Shown piece after piece: positions 19,352 through 28,012 of a DNA stretch of 64,000 nt. The position numbers and the translations under genes were made by a program. Numbering within the stretch: the first letter of the stretch is position 1; each line of letters opens with the position of its first letter. Source of the stretch: Meishania litoralis (lineage in GTDB: Bacteria; Bacteroidota; Bacteroidia; Flavobacteriales; Flavobacteriaceae). A model generated the notes under the pieces. That model ran no database searches. It saw only the letters and a program-made list of their open reading frames with translations, and had not been told where the DNA came from. The stretch lies in NCBI RefSeq assembly GCF_042611095.1, contig NZ_JBHFPV010000001.1, positions 558,001 to 622,000 on the forward strand. The letters are read 5' to 3'.

Positions 19352-19359
19352 CAAAAATA
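19352..19359 (-). promoter_or_regulatory. Possible -7 box upstream of fabD
   Basis: Reading the minus strand, TATTTTTG matches the Bacteroidetes -7 consensus TAnnTTTG and lies 20 bases before the fabD ATG. No TTG element is present at the usual 17-23 base spacing, so this is half of a promoter at best. Confidence 0.3.
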
Positions 19360-19470
19360 GCTATTTATTGTTTATTCGGTAAGCGTTCAGGACGAAAAAT
19401 TGGGCAAGAAATTCAGAAAAATCCATTAATCCCTTACCTTAATAATGAAACAATCAAGTATTGAAAAACC

Positions 19471-19980
19471 CTACTTGAACCAACTGGAATATTTGACGTA
19501 GTTATTGGCTATCCTATCAATTTCACCGGCACTCAGTTCAGGGCTTATATCCTTTATTTTTCTTGCCGGCATACCGGCGAACACAGACCCTTCGGGAACA
19601 TGGGTGCCCTTGGTCACTACAGCACCTGCCGCTATAATACTATTGCTCTCGACAATGCAGTCATCCATAATGATACTGCCCATCCCCACCAAGACGTTGT
19701 CTTTTAGGGTACAGCCATGAACAATGGCATTATGGCCGATCGAAACATTGTTCCCTATGGTCGTCGGCGATTTTTGATAGGTACAATGAATCACGGCACC
19801 GTCCTGCACGTTTACCCTATCTCCCATTTTGATGAAATGAACATCGCCACGGAGCACGGCGTTGAACCAAATACTGCAGTCATCGCCCATACTCACTTCA
19901 CCGACAACGGTAGCATTTTCGGCAATAAAGCAGTTGTTTCCTATTTGCGGTGTTTTTCCATTTATCGTTTTTATTATCAT
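19471..19980 (-). CDS. Gamma-class carbonic anhydrase family protein
   Basis: A 169 aa left-handed beta-helix protein of the gamma carbonic anhydrase / YrdA group. Hexapeptide repeats (GDRVNV, IGNNVSIG, LVGMGS) run through the protein, and the three metal-binding histidines are present at His65, His83 and His88 (VIHC, GHNAIVHG). A C-terminal helix (SAGEIDRIANNYVKYS) follows. These proteins form trimers with metal sites at the subunit interfaces. Many members show no measured anhydrase activity, so the activity is uncertain. It starts 26 bases after the LytTR regulator gene on the same strand and could be part of that transcript. Confidence 0.9.
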   Translation of the reverse strand: MIIKTINGKTPQIGNNCFIAENATVVGEVSMGDDCSIWFNAVLRGDVHFIKMGDRVNVQDGAVIHCTYQKSPTTIGNNVSIGHNAIVHGCTLKDNVLVGMGSIIMDDCIVESNSIIAAGAVVTKGTHVPEGSVFAGMPARKIKDISPELSAGEIDRIANNYVKYSSWFK

Positions 19981-20006
19981 AATACCGGAAGTCTAAAAGT
20001 ACGACT

Positions 20007-20735
20007 CTAAAAATAGGCCAATAAATCTTTTTTCTTGGATGCTGAAACCATTAATTCCTTTCCATTGGAAACAATTACACTGCCCCCTTTTCCCTTTTTA
20101 TACTTTACAATTTCGTTGACATTCACCAAATACGATTTATGAATACGCGCAAAAGGAAATTCTGACAGGGCGTCCTCAAAATATTTTAAGGTTTTGCTCA
20201 CCAATATCTTCTTGCTTTCTAGGTGTATTTCGGTATAGTTGTCATCTGCTCTGCAAAATACAATGTCGGCAACATCCAAGACTTGAAAACCATCTTGTTG
20301 GGGCAGGGTTATCTTACCCTTTACATTCTTGATCACCGGTTGAAGGATCTGGTCGTTCAATGCCGCTTCCTTCTTTTTGATTTCACCGACATATGCTACG
20401 GCTTTCACCAGTTCATCGATATTTATCGGTTTCATCAAGTAATAGGCTGCATGGTTGTTCAATGCGTCCATTGCATAGTGGTTATATGCCGTAACGAAAA
20501 CGGTTTCAAAAGTGCGATCGGGCACTTGCTCCAACAGATCGAAAGCATTGCCGAACGGCATTTCAACATCGAGAAATACAAGGTCCAATTCATGGCGATC
20601 GATAAGTTCGATACCTTCTTGAATTGAAGCTGCTTCTCCCTCGATCTTGACATCCTTGCAATACTTTGTCAAATAGTTCTTCAAGATCTCGCGACTGTTC
20701 GCTTCATCCTCCACTATGATTGTCTTTAATTCCAT
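20007..20735 (-). CDS. LytTR-family response regulator, second copy
   Basis: A 242 aa two-component regulator. The receiver domain is residues 1-120: Glu/Asp pocket in IIVEDE, phosphoacceptor Asp56 in VFLDVEM, and Lys in YYLMKPI. The LytTR DNA-binding domain covers about 140-240 (ARIHKSYLVNVNEI, VSASKKKD). It lies 87 bases downstream of a TPR histidine kinase gene on the same strand, its obvious partner. It is more like the other LytTR regulator of this window in layout than in sequence. The target genes are unknown. Confidence 0.92.
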   Translation of the reverse strand: MELKTIIVEDEANSREILKNYLTKYCKDVKIEGEAASIQEGIELIDRHELDLVFLDVEMPFGNAFDLLEQVPDRTFETVFVTAYNHYAMDALNNHAAYYLMKPINIDELVKAVAYVGEIKKKEAALNDQILQPVIKNVKGKITLPQQDGFQVLDVADIVFCRADDNYTEIHLESKKILVSKTLKYFEDALSEFPFARIHKSYLVNVNEIVKYKKGKGGSVIVSNGKELMVSASKKKDLLAYF

Positions 20736-20822
20736 ATATGCCTATTACTGGTCAATTCAATAAACCCCGAAATCATGCAACTTATTTTCTCCGAACGAAA
20801 TTTATGCTTCGCAAAAACTCTT

Positions 20823-23027
20823 TCAATCTTTTTTTAACGTAAACACCACCTTCGTACCTGCCCCGTCGGTTTCGAGATCTGAAATGCTAACATCGACTTT
20901 GTCCTTATACATATCATTTAGAATTGCAATGCGTCTTTTGATATTGCCCATACCTTTGGACTTTTGCCTTTTTTGGTTACTGGTCTTCAATTCGGCGGAT
21001 CTTTTTCGGCCGATACCATTATCAACAATCTCGATTTCGACCGTATCAGGACCCTTTTGGTTCAAAGCGATGCGCAAATACCCTTTTTCATTCTTGTAGC
21101 GCAGCCCATGCCAAATCGCATTTTCAATATAGGGCTGCAATAACATTGGCGGTATCCAATAGGCCTCTACATCGATTCTTTTGTCAAGATTTATTTCATA
21201 ATCAAATTTATCGGAAAAACGGGAATGCTCTAATTTTGTATAGAGCTTCAACAGTTCCAATTCTTTTGCCAATGGTATGAAATCTTCCTCGGAATTTTCA
21301 AGTACCGCCCGCATCAAGGTCGAGAACTCACTTAGATAACGATTGGCACTTCTTTCATCGCTCTTGGCGATAAAATTATTGACCGAGTTCAGCGCATTGA
21401 AAATAAAATGGGGATTCATTTGTGAACGTAACGATTTCAAGGCCAAAAGGTTATTGGCCAATTTTTGTTGCTGATTGCTCCGGTAGAAAAAGAAAGCGGC
21501 CAAACCCGTCAAGACCAATCCTAAAATGAGTGAATAGATGATCCATTGCTGCATTCTATTGCTGCGCTCCACCAATTCTTGCTCGGTAAGCGCCAGGCTG
21601 TATTTGCTTTGAGACAATTCCCTTTCTTGTTCCAACCCCGAAATACGACTTTGTTTTGCCGCTATTTCCCTATTGAACCTTGCCGCCCTAGAAATCTCCT
21701 GCTCCTTGCGCACGTACAACGTATCGACCAATGCCGCATATTCTTGCAGTGTTTCCAAGGCCTTTGAATATTCGCCGCGGTACTTATAGACCTCTGAAAG
21801 TTTTCGTGTTGCATCTTTCTGAACAACAAGGTCATTTTCCACATCGGCCTCTTCGATACTCTGCTTCAAGTAAGGTATGGCCTGATCGTATTGATCTTGA
21901 ACGATATAGGCATTGGCGATTTTATAATTGTTTCTTTGCGAGGTAATAGTATCAAAATTCGCCAGGCCCTTTGACACTTCAGATTCCGTCTTTGGCATCC
22001 TTTTTAGCTCATCACCTATTTTTTTCCTCATCTCGATCTCTTCGACATACTGGCTCCTCTGATTATAGAAATCGGCCACTTTTTCTTTTTCTTGAACAGC
22101 GCGTTCGGGCGCAAGGCTGCTCGATAACTTGAGGGAATTGCCGTAATAGGCCTCTGCTTCGATCAATCTATCACCTTTCGCGTAGGCATCACCTATCTTT
22201 GAGTTCAAATCGGTCATTTTTGGTGTGATCTGATTTTTCTTGGCTACGGTCAGACCTTGCTCATAGAAAGTAACGGCCATATCGATTTGATCCATACCTG
22301 CATAGGCATCTCCTAATATTTCGAACAGCTCGATTCGCTGATAAGGAATCATATCGGTGATATCGACCAACGGCAGTAATATTCTTTCGGCTTCCTCAAA
22401 ATTATTGTTCAAGATGTATGTACGGCCCAGCAACAAAGTCGTACGCGAAGTTTTGTTCGCCTCAAGAGCGTCTTTATAACTGGTGATGGCCAAATCGAAT
22501 TGCCTGTGGTATTGATATACTTCTCCAAGAACAGTCAGTGAAATGGCCAGCTGTTTCTTATCGGCACGTTCGCCCAATTCTTCGATAGACCGCGTAATAA
22601 AATCAATGCTCTTCGCTATATCGGAACGTTTGTAAAAGTTGGCGGAATCCAGATAAGTCCTGTGCATGGAAACCGAATTCCTTGAATCGCTATTTTTGCT
22701 TCCGTCCAAATTTGTTTCAGAATACCCTTCTACCAGAACATCGACATCTTCATCACTTTTAATGATATGCCTAACCGTTTCAAATTCGGGACTTGTAAAA
22801 ACAAGTTCGTCTCCGATCGAGGCGTTTATTTTGAATCCCCCTATATCATTGGTTACGGCATACATCCCACTATTAGTGGTCACCTCAACTCCCCTGATGG
22901 GCTTATGGTTCTCCATCCCCTTCACAGAACCTTCGATTTCCACCTTGACCGCATGTTCCCGCACTTGACAAAAGACCATTGAACAGCCTAGGATAAAAAG
23001 TGACAATATATATTTCAACTGATTCAT
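20823..23027 (-). CDS. TPR histidine kinase with N-terminal carboxypeptidase-regulatory-like domain
   Basis: A 734 aa sensor kinase. A signal peptide (residues 1-20, GCSMVFCQ) is followed by a carboxypeptidase-regulatory-like beta-sandwich at about 28-100 (GVEVTTNSGMYAVTNDIGG), TPR repeats about 120-440, a coiled coil about 445-490, one membrane segment about 495-515, and the His_kinase region with phosphoacceptor His540 in PHFIFN, N box QPYIENAIWHG (about 631-641) and DNGIG. The added N-terminal domain is the one usually found on the front of TonB-dependent receptors and is absent from the two other TPR kinases of this window. The layout puts this domain and the TPRs in the periplasm. Its partner regulator gene follows directly. 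Confidence 0.9.
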   Translation of the reverse strand: MNQLKYILSLFILGCSMVFCQVREHAVKVEIEGSVKGMENHKPIRGVEVTTNSGMYAVTNDIGGFKINASIGDELVFTSPEFETVRHIIKSDEDVDVLVEGYSETNLDGSKNSDSRNSVSMHRTYLDSANFYKRSDIAKSIDFITRSIEELGERADKKQLAISLTVLGEVYQYHRQFDLAITSYKDALEANKTSRTTLLLGRTYILNNNFEEAERILLPLVDITDMIPYQRIELFEILGDAYAGMDQIDMAVTFYEQGLTVAKKNQITPKMTDLNSKIGDAYAKGDRLIEAEAYYGNSLKLSSSLAPERAVQEKEKVADFYNQRSQYVEEIEMRKKIGDELKRMPKTESEVSKGLANFDTITSQRNNYKIANAYIVQDQYDQAIPYLKQSIEEADVENDLVVQKDATRKLSEVYKYRGEYSKALETLQEYAALVDTLYVRKEQEISRAARFNREIAAKQSRISGLEQERELSQSKYSLALTEQELVERSNRMQQWIIYSLILGLVLTGLAAFFFYRSNQQQKLANNLLALKSLRSQMNPHFIFNALNSVNNFIAKSDERSANRYLSEFSTLMRAVLENSEEDFIPLAKELELLKLYTKLEHSRFSDKFDYEINLDKRIDVEAYWIPPMLLQPYIENAIWHGLRYKNEKGYLRIALNQKGPDTVEIEIVDNGIGRKRSAELKTSNQKRQKSKGMGNIKRRIAILNDMYKDKVDVSISDLETDGAGTKVVFTLKKD

Positions 23028-23287
23028 ATCACTAGTTCAACAACGTAAACTTAGTTGATTTATGCGGTACTAAAAAATGGTGAAATCGACAAACAGGCCC
23101 CGAAACATGGCCTTTTTCATGCTTTGCTTAGTGGAAGTAGGTGTTTACTCATTGGGTAATCCGTTTCACTCATTATCGTTTTTTTACAAAAAATTTGAAA
23201 GATACTTTTATCCGAAAATCATTACTGGGCCATTCGTGAAAGGGCCACACATCGAAAAATAAAAAAGAGAATTAAAACCAAGATATC

Positions 23288-24472
23288 ATGAAAAAATCAA
23301 AACAATTCTGGGCGCTATTATTTGCGCCCCTTTTTACAATCACAATATATGGTTGTGAAACTAGAAACAATAAATCGGTTCAGCCTCCGATAATTGCCCA
23401 GGCAGTCATGGCCGAACACGACCCAATGCCTGCCAGCAATGTCGTCAAAATCGCGCTACTCTTGGATACCAGTAACAGCATGGACGGACTCATTAATCAA
23501 GCCAAGGCACAACTATGGGACGTCGTCAACAAATTCACGCACGCCAAGTGCGGTAATGCCGAAAGACCAAAATTAGAGATTGCGCTTTACCAATACGGCA
23601 ATGACAACCTTTCCTCCAAGGAGGGTTATATACAACAGGTCTTGAACTTTAGCAATGATCTTGACGAAATCTCTGAAAAACTATTTTCATTAACGACCAA
23701 TGGTGGAGAAGAATATTGCGGTGAAGTGATCGCCACCTCTCTAAAGCAATTGGATTGGGGCAAAAACCCCGATAACCTAAAAATGATATTCATAGCGGGC
23801 AACGAACCTTTTGATCAAGGCAAGTTGAATTACACAGACGCCGTTGCCAATGCCAAGGAAAAAGACATCATCGTCAACACCATTTTCTGCGGTAATTACG
23901 AACAGGGTATTAATACCGATTGGAAAAACGGGGCGATCTTGACAGGAGGTGAATACATCGCCATTGACCATAATCGCCAAGTAGTGCACATCGAAACACC
24001 TTATGACGATATCATAATCCAATTGAATTCAAAATTGAACAACACATATATATCTTATGGATTCTTGGGCCAGTCAAGAATGAAGGCCCAGGCCGAACAA
24101 GACGCCAATGCCATGGAACTTGCCGAGGGTGTGGCCGTGAAACGAGCCGTCAGCAAGAGTTCGCGCCTTTACAGTAACTCAACCTGGGATTTGGTCGATG
24201 CATCGGAAGAAGCCGAATTCGACGTCGCAAAAATAGAACAGGAGCAACTTCCCGAAGAGCTAAAAGGGAAATCGAGCAAAGAAATCGAATCGTACATTCA
24301 AGAGAAAAAATCAGAAAGATCGTCGATACAAAAAGAAATACAGGCGCTCAATATCAAAAGGGAAGCCTATATCGCCAAAAATCAACAAGCAACCCAAAAA
24401 GGGGAATTGGAAAACGCTATGTTGAAGGCTATTCAAAAACAGGCGGCCCGAAAGAACTATACATGGGAATAG
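23288..24472 (+). CDS. von Willebrand factor A domain lipoprotein
   Basis: A 394 aa protein with a lipoprotein-like signal ending IYGC (Cys23). Residues about 50-250 form a vWA domain with the MIDAS motif D60xS62xS64 in LLLDTSNSMDG, the central helix (KAQLWDVVNKF) and MIFIAGNEPF. The metal site looks intact, so ligand binding through a divalent cation is plausible. The C-terminal 130 residues are charged and helical with a probable coiled coil (SSKEIESYIQEKK, QKEIQALNIKREAY). It is convergent with the second PorP/SprF gene. The function is unknown; vWA lipoproteins often act as assembly or surface-interaction factors. Confidence 0.85.
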   Translation: MKKSKQFWALLFAPLFTITIYGCETRNNKSVQPPIIAQAVMAEHDPMPASNVVKIALLLDTSNSMDGLINQAKAQLWDVVNKFTHAKCGNAERPKLEIALYQYGNDNLSSKEGYIQQVLNFSNDLDEISEKLFSLTTNGGEEYCGEVIATSLKQLDWGKNPDNLKMIFIAGNEPFDQGKLNYTDAVANAKEKDIIVNTIFCGNYEQGINTDWKNGAILTGGEYIAIDHNRQVVHIETPYDDIIIQLNSKLNNTYISYGFLGQSRMKAQAEQDANAMELAEGVAVKRAVSKSSRLYSNSTWDLVDASEEAEFDVAKIEQEQLPEELKGKSSKEIESYIQEKKSERSSIQKEIQALNIKREAYIAKNQQATQKGELENAMLKAIQKQAARKNYTWE

Positions 24473-24495
24473 TAATTGGGCAAACTGATGGAACG

Positions 24496-24518
24496 AAGGG
24501 CTATTTTTAATGGCCCTT
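24496..24518. terminator. Weak hairpin between convergent vWA and PorP genes
   Basis: Arms AAGGGCTA and TGGCCCTT (one G-T wobble) flank a T-rich loop of seven bases. It lies between two converging genes, ending 2 bases before the PorP stop, and could act in both directions. There is no good T-run after it, so the call is tentative. Confidence 0.35.
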
Positions 24519-24520
24519 TG

Positions 24521-25531
24521 CTATTGTGCCGCCGGACAATAACAGTCGTATTTTCTTTCAGATTGGCCAAAGTCGTAACCGATCGTAATCTGATGGAACC
24601 CCCCGTTATCAAAGCGTATATCTCCCATTTGATACGAGTAGTTATACGAAACCATAAAATTTTTGATATTCGCACCGACTATCGGGGTAATCAATTGTAA
24701 TCGCTGCTCACCAAAGCTATTCGCGGTCTGAAATTGGGCGCCGTCGAAACTTCTACGATATGACAGCCCGCCCCAAATTCTGCCAAAATCGACATCTTTA
24801 TAGACCTTGGCATTGATATCCAAGGATTTCTCTTGCGTGAAGTCGGTCATTTGAAACAAGACCGAAGGCTCAAATTGCCATTCTTGTCTTCCGAAAATAT
24901 ACCCCGCCGAGAAAAGGTACCTGCGAAGATTATCTATCAAAAACTGTTCAGGGTTATCTTGCCTATTTCTGTAATAGAGGCTTCTTTTGCTGTTGAGCAC
25001 GTTCAATACCGCAACGTGGGCATAAAATTCCATTAAGTTATAAGACATGCCAAGGTCAACATTGAAATAAGTGGCACTGATCTTAGACCCGCTTATGGCA
25101 GGATCGGGAAGTCGAAATTCAGTTTCGTCGAGACTACTTTGCAAAATAGTCGGGCTAAGACCAAAAGATATTTGATTGAGGTTTCGAATATCGCCGCCGA
25201 GCTTGAGATGATGGGCGTAGGTAACTTTCAGGCCCGTCTGTGAATGATAACCATTTGCATCGTTAAAAAAGATCGCTCCGACCCCGCTTGGGGTATCCCC
25301 TATTCTGAAGTTGGCATTAAGCGTTTGAAGATTGGGGGCATCTTGCACATCGAACCATTGCATTCTTGCGGTTGCCCTGATCTTTCCTCCTTCACCGATT
25401 CCGGCCATCGAAGGATACACCAAGTAATAATTATCCGATAAGTAATCAAAATAGACAGGAATACCTTCTTGGGCCTTGGACTGTAAACCAAACGCCAATA
25501 GGCCGAACAAAAGCAATATTCGTTGTTTCAT
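24521..25531 (-). CDS. PorP/SprF-family type IX membrane protein, second copy
   Basis: A 336 aa outer-membrane barrel protein. The ATG at 25531 places a clean signal peptide (LLLFGLLAFGLQSKAQ) at the front; the frame upstream is open to 25594 but adds an implausible N-terminus. The family pattern is visible in YLVYPSMAGIG, ARMQWFD, GVGAIFFNDANGYHSQTG and the strand GGDIRNLNQISFGLSPT. It ends QSERKYDCYCPAAQ. Unlike the first copy it stands alone, without an adhesin or PorE gene beside it, so its client is unknown. It converges on a vWA lipoprotein gene. Confidence 0.88.
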   Translation of the reverse strand: MKQRILLLFGLLAFGLQSKAQEGIPVYFDYLSDNYYLVYPSMAGIGEGGKIRATARMQWFDVQDAPNLQTLNANFRIGDTPSGVGAIFFNDANGYHSQTGLKVTYAHHLKLGGDIRNLNQISFGLSPTILQSSLDETEFRLPDPAISGSKISATYFNVDLGMSYNLMEFYAHVAVLNVLNSKRSLYYRNRQDNPEQFLIDNLRRYLFSAGYIFGRQEWQFEPSVLFQMTDFTQEKSLDINAKVYKDVDFGRIWGGLSYRRSFDGAQFQTANSFGEQRLQLITPIVGANIKNFMVSYNYSYQMGDIRFDNGGFHQITIGYDFGQSERKYDCYCPAAQ

Positions 25532-25625
25532 TATAGATTTTGGGGATGCGTTAAAATCGACTAAATATAAAGTATAACGGTCGAAACACCACATTATTAT
25601 ATGTATATTAACTTAGAATAAGTCG

Positions 25626-25633
25626 TATTTTTG
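25626..25633 (+). promoter_or_regulatory. Possible -7 box upstream of the NifU-type gene
   Basis: TATTTTTG, 17 bases before the ATG, matches TAnnTTTG. A TTG element at the normal spacing is missing, so the assignment is weak. Confidence 0.3.
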
Positions 25634-25650
25634 CACAAAATCCCGATACT

Positions 25651-26553
25651 ATGAAAGAGTACTCGATTACCGTGGCAACTACAAACAATCCGGCTATTTT
25701 GAAGTTCGAGACCAACCATCAATTGGTAAAGTTCAAGAACTATGAGTTCAAAAACATAGACGAGGCCAAGATCTCACCACTCGCCCAGCAACTTTTTTAC
25801 CTTCCTTTTATCAAAACAGTATATATATCGGGAAATTTTATAGCTCTTGAACGTTTCGATATCGTTACATGGGATGATGTCAAGGATGAAGTGGCGCAGC
25901 AATTGGTCGAGTACCTGAACGCCGGCGAACCTGTGGTCGTCGAGGAAAAATCTACCGACAAGCTGCCCGTCACGGTATATGCCGAAGTTACCCCCAACCC
26001 TTCGGTCATGAAATTCGTGGCCAACAAGAGAATCGTACCGAGTGCTTTCGAATTCAAGAACATCGATGAAGCCAAATATTCAGAGCTTGCCAAACAGTTG
26101 TTTCAGCTACCTTTTGTAAAAGAAGTTTTCTTTGACGTGAATTACGTTTCCATCAGTAAGTTCGATGTTGCCGACTGGGACGATGTAACTATGCAACTCC
26201 GTGAAATGATCCGTGATTTTTTGGCGAATGGAAAAGAGGTGGTCTCACCGAATCTCGGTTTACAAAAAAACAACGGCAACACGACAACGGAACAAAATAA
26301 TGAAGACCTGGACGATACCTCAAAGGAAATAATAGCTATTCTAGAGGAATATGTAAAACCTGCCGTTGCCAGTGACGGGGGCAACATCCTTTTTAAATCC
26401 TATGAGGAAGAAAGCAAGACGGTCAATGTCATTCTTCAAGGGGCATGCAGTGGTTGCCCGTCATCTACATTCACCTTAAAAAATGGTATCGAGACCATGT
26501 TAAGAAATATGATGGGTGACCGGGTACAAGAAGTAGTGGCTCTTAACGGTTGA
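25651..26553 (+). CDS. NifU-type Fe-S scaffold with duplicated N-terminal domain
   Basis: A 300 aa protein. Residues about 4-92 and 107-200 are two copies of the Nfu/NifU N-terminal fold; both contain a P-x-x-x-KF start, FKNIDEAK and a DDV stretch (TWDDV, DWDDV). A linker of about 25 residues rich in Asn, Glu and Asp leads to a C-terminal NifU domain with the Fe-S ligands Cys266 and Cys269 in GACSGCPSS. It should carry a transient Fe-S cluster and hand it to target enzymes. Members with two N-domains are common in Flavobacteriia. It precedes dodecin by 77 bases on the same strand. Confidence 0.93.
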   Translation: MKEYSITVATTNNPAILKFETNHQLVKFKNYEFKNIDEAKISPLAQQLFYLPFIKTVYISGNFIALERFDIVTWDDVKDEVAQQLVEYLNAGEPVVVEEKSTDKLPVTVYAEVTPNPSVMKFVANKRIVPSAFEFKNIDEAKYSELAKQLFQLPFVKEVFFDVNYVSISKFDVADWDDVTMQLREMIRDFLANGKEVVSPNLGLQKNNGNTTTEQNNEDLDDTSKEIIAILEEYVKPAVASDGGNILFKSYEEESKTVNVILQGACSGCPSSTFTLKNGIETMLRNMMGDRVQEVVALNG

Positions 26554-26630
26554 TTTTTCGACTGGACATTTACTTTTTACTTTGAAGTATTATTTATTAC
26601 CTTGTTAAAAATCTAAAAAACAATAGTATT

Positions 26631-26831
26631 ATGGGAGTATTAAAAGTCATAGAGGTATTGGCCAATTCGAACGAGGGTTGGGAAGCAGCCGCCAAAAATG
26701 CCGTGGAAGAAGCGTCAAAGTCCGTAAAGAATATTAGGTCGGTCTATATCAACGAGCAGAGTGCCACGGTCAAAGATGGCAAAATAGACGATTATCGCGT
26801 GAACGTCAAGATTACGTTCGAGGTAAAGTAA
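26631..26831 (+). CDS. Dodecin family flavin-binding protein
   Basis: A 66 aa protein of the dodecin family, which forms hollow dodecamers that bind flavin or other aromatic ligands. The features fit: a Trp-bearing helix GWEAAAKNAVEEASK near residues 17-31, the NEQSA turn near 46-50 and the C-terminal strand YRVNVKITFEVK. The length is normal for the family. It lies 77 bases after the NifU-type gene on the same strand and is followed by a strong terminator. Binding of FMN or riboflavin is likely but not decided by sequence alone. Confidence 0.93.
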   Translation: MGVLKVIEVLANSNEGWEAAAKNAVEEASKSVKNIRSVYINEQSATVKDGKIDDYRVNVKITFEVK

Positions 26832-26850
26832 GTCGAAAATTAAATTTTAG

Positions 26851-26893
26851 AAAGGTCCGTCTTTGCATTTGTTCAGAGACGGACCTTTTTTAT
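26851..26893 (+). terminator. Strong rho-independent terminator after dodecin
   Basis: A perfect 12-base stem, AAAGGTCCGTCT (26851-26862) with AGACGGACCTTT (26877-26888), a 14-base loop and a T-run after it. It ends the NifU-dodecin transcript. Confidence 0.88.
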
Positions 26894-26956
26894 TTCAAAG
26901 TTTAGCCTCGAGTATCCACATCTTCTATAAACCTCAAAGACCAAAACGATATGAAA

Positions 26957-27005
26957 GTATTTTTGTCAAAATACATTAACAATATTTTAATCAAGATTTC
27001 TTGAT
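26957..27005 (+). promoter_or_regulatory. Two inverted repeats upstream of mscS-type gene
   Basis: GTATTTT and AAAATAC are separated by four bases (26957-26974), and ATCAAG and CTTGAT by four bases (26990-27005). Both lie between the dodecin terminator and the channel gene, 45-95 bases upstream of its ATG. They may be operator sites; AT-rich sequence gives such short repeats often. Confidence 0.3.
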
Positions 27006-27050
27006 AGGGCACTTTCACTTTACTATGTTAGGATCAATCAATTTAATTAA

Positions 27051-27893
27051 ATGAAAGAATTCACAAATTACAAAGAGCATATTGATAACGCCATAGACTG
27101 GGTCTGGAACGCTTTGCCAAACCTGCTCATGGCTTTCGGCATTCTAATCATCGGAATATGGATAATGCGACTTATCAATCGTTTGGTACGGAACTTTTTT
27201 GACAAAAAGGACTATGACCAAACTTTAGAGACATTTCTTCAAAGTTTCATTAGAATAGCACTAAAAGCCATACTCTTTGTACTTGTTGTAACACAGTTAG
27301 GGGTCAAATCATCTTCTTTAGTGGCCATCATAGGTGCAGCGGGACTCGCCATTGGCCTGGCGCTTCAGGGATCATTGGCCAATTTCGCGGGAGGGGTGCT
27401 CATATTGCTCTTCAAACCCTTTAAAGTGGGTGATTTTATCTCTGCCCAGGGAGTGGACGGTACGGTAAAGGAAATTACCATATTCACTACAAAACTGAAC
27501 ACCTTTGGTAATCAGGTAGCCATTTTACCCAATGGGCAACTAAGTAACAATAGCATAATAAATTACAATGCTGAAAAACTCCGAAGGGATAAAATCGATA
27601 TCGGCATCGGTTATGGTTCGAATATCAAGAAGGCCAAGGACATCCTTTTGGAAATCTGTGAAGAAAAGGAAATAATCCTCCCCGAACCTGGGCCCGAAGT
27701 ATATGTTGGCGAACTGGCCGATAGTTCGGTGAACCTCACACTAAGGTTTTGGACCGTAAATGAAGATTTCTGGTCGGCCCATTTTCATGTACTTGAAGAA
27801 ATCAAATATCGATTCGACGCCGCAGGCATCGAAATTCCATTTCCACAACGAGTTGTTCACAACCATAGCGAACAGCAGAAAAAAGGTATTTGA
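27051..27893 (+). CDS. MscS-family small-conductance mechanosensitive channel
   Basis: A 280 aa inner-membrane channel that should open when membrane tension rises and release osmolytes. The first helix is about 20-42 (LLMAFGILIIGIWIMRLINR). The pore-lining helix shows the Ala/Gly packing of MscS, IGAAGLAIGLALQGSLANFAGG (seen here in part, near residues 97-117), followed by the beta domain (FKVGDFISAQGVDGTVKEI, NGQLSNNSI) and a C-terminal alpha/beta part. The length is that of E. coli MscS (286 aa). It is a single-gene unit with its own upstream region after the dodecin terminator. Confidence 0.94.
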   Translation: MKEFTNYKEHIDNAIDWVWNALPNLLMAFGILIIGIWIMRLINRLVRNFFDKKDYDQTLETFLQSFIRIALKAILFVLVVTQLGVKSSSLVAIIGAAGLAIGLALQGSLANFAGGVLILLFKPFKVGDFISAQGVDGTVKEITIFTTKLNTFGNQVAILPNGQLSNNSIINYNAEKLRRDKIDIGIGYGSNIKKAKDILLEICEEKEIILPEPGPEVYVGELADSSVNLTLRFWTVNEDFWSAHFHVLEEIKYRFDAAGIEIPFPQRVVHNHSEQQKKGI

Positions 27894-28012
27894 CTTTTGG
27901 CTTATTTGCCAATTTTCCTGCAAGGGTTTCATACATGCTTGAAAACTAGTCATGTATGTTGTGTTCAGCCTATTTTTTTTGTACATTTAAGTATTATCAA
28001 ATACTCCATCTA

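Noticed and set aside
20007..25531. A PorX/PorY type two-component control of type IX secretion
   Set aside because: PorX has a different output domain; the regulator here is a LytTR protein and only its location near type IX genes suggests a connection.
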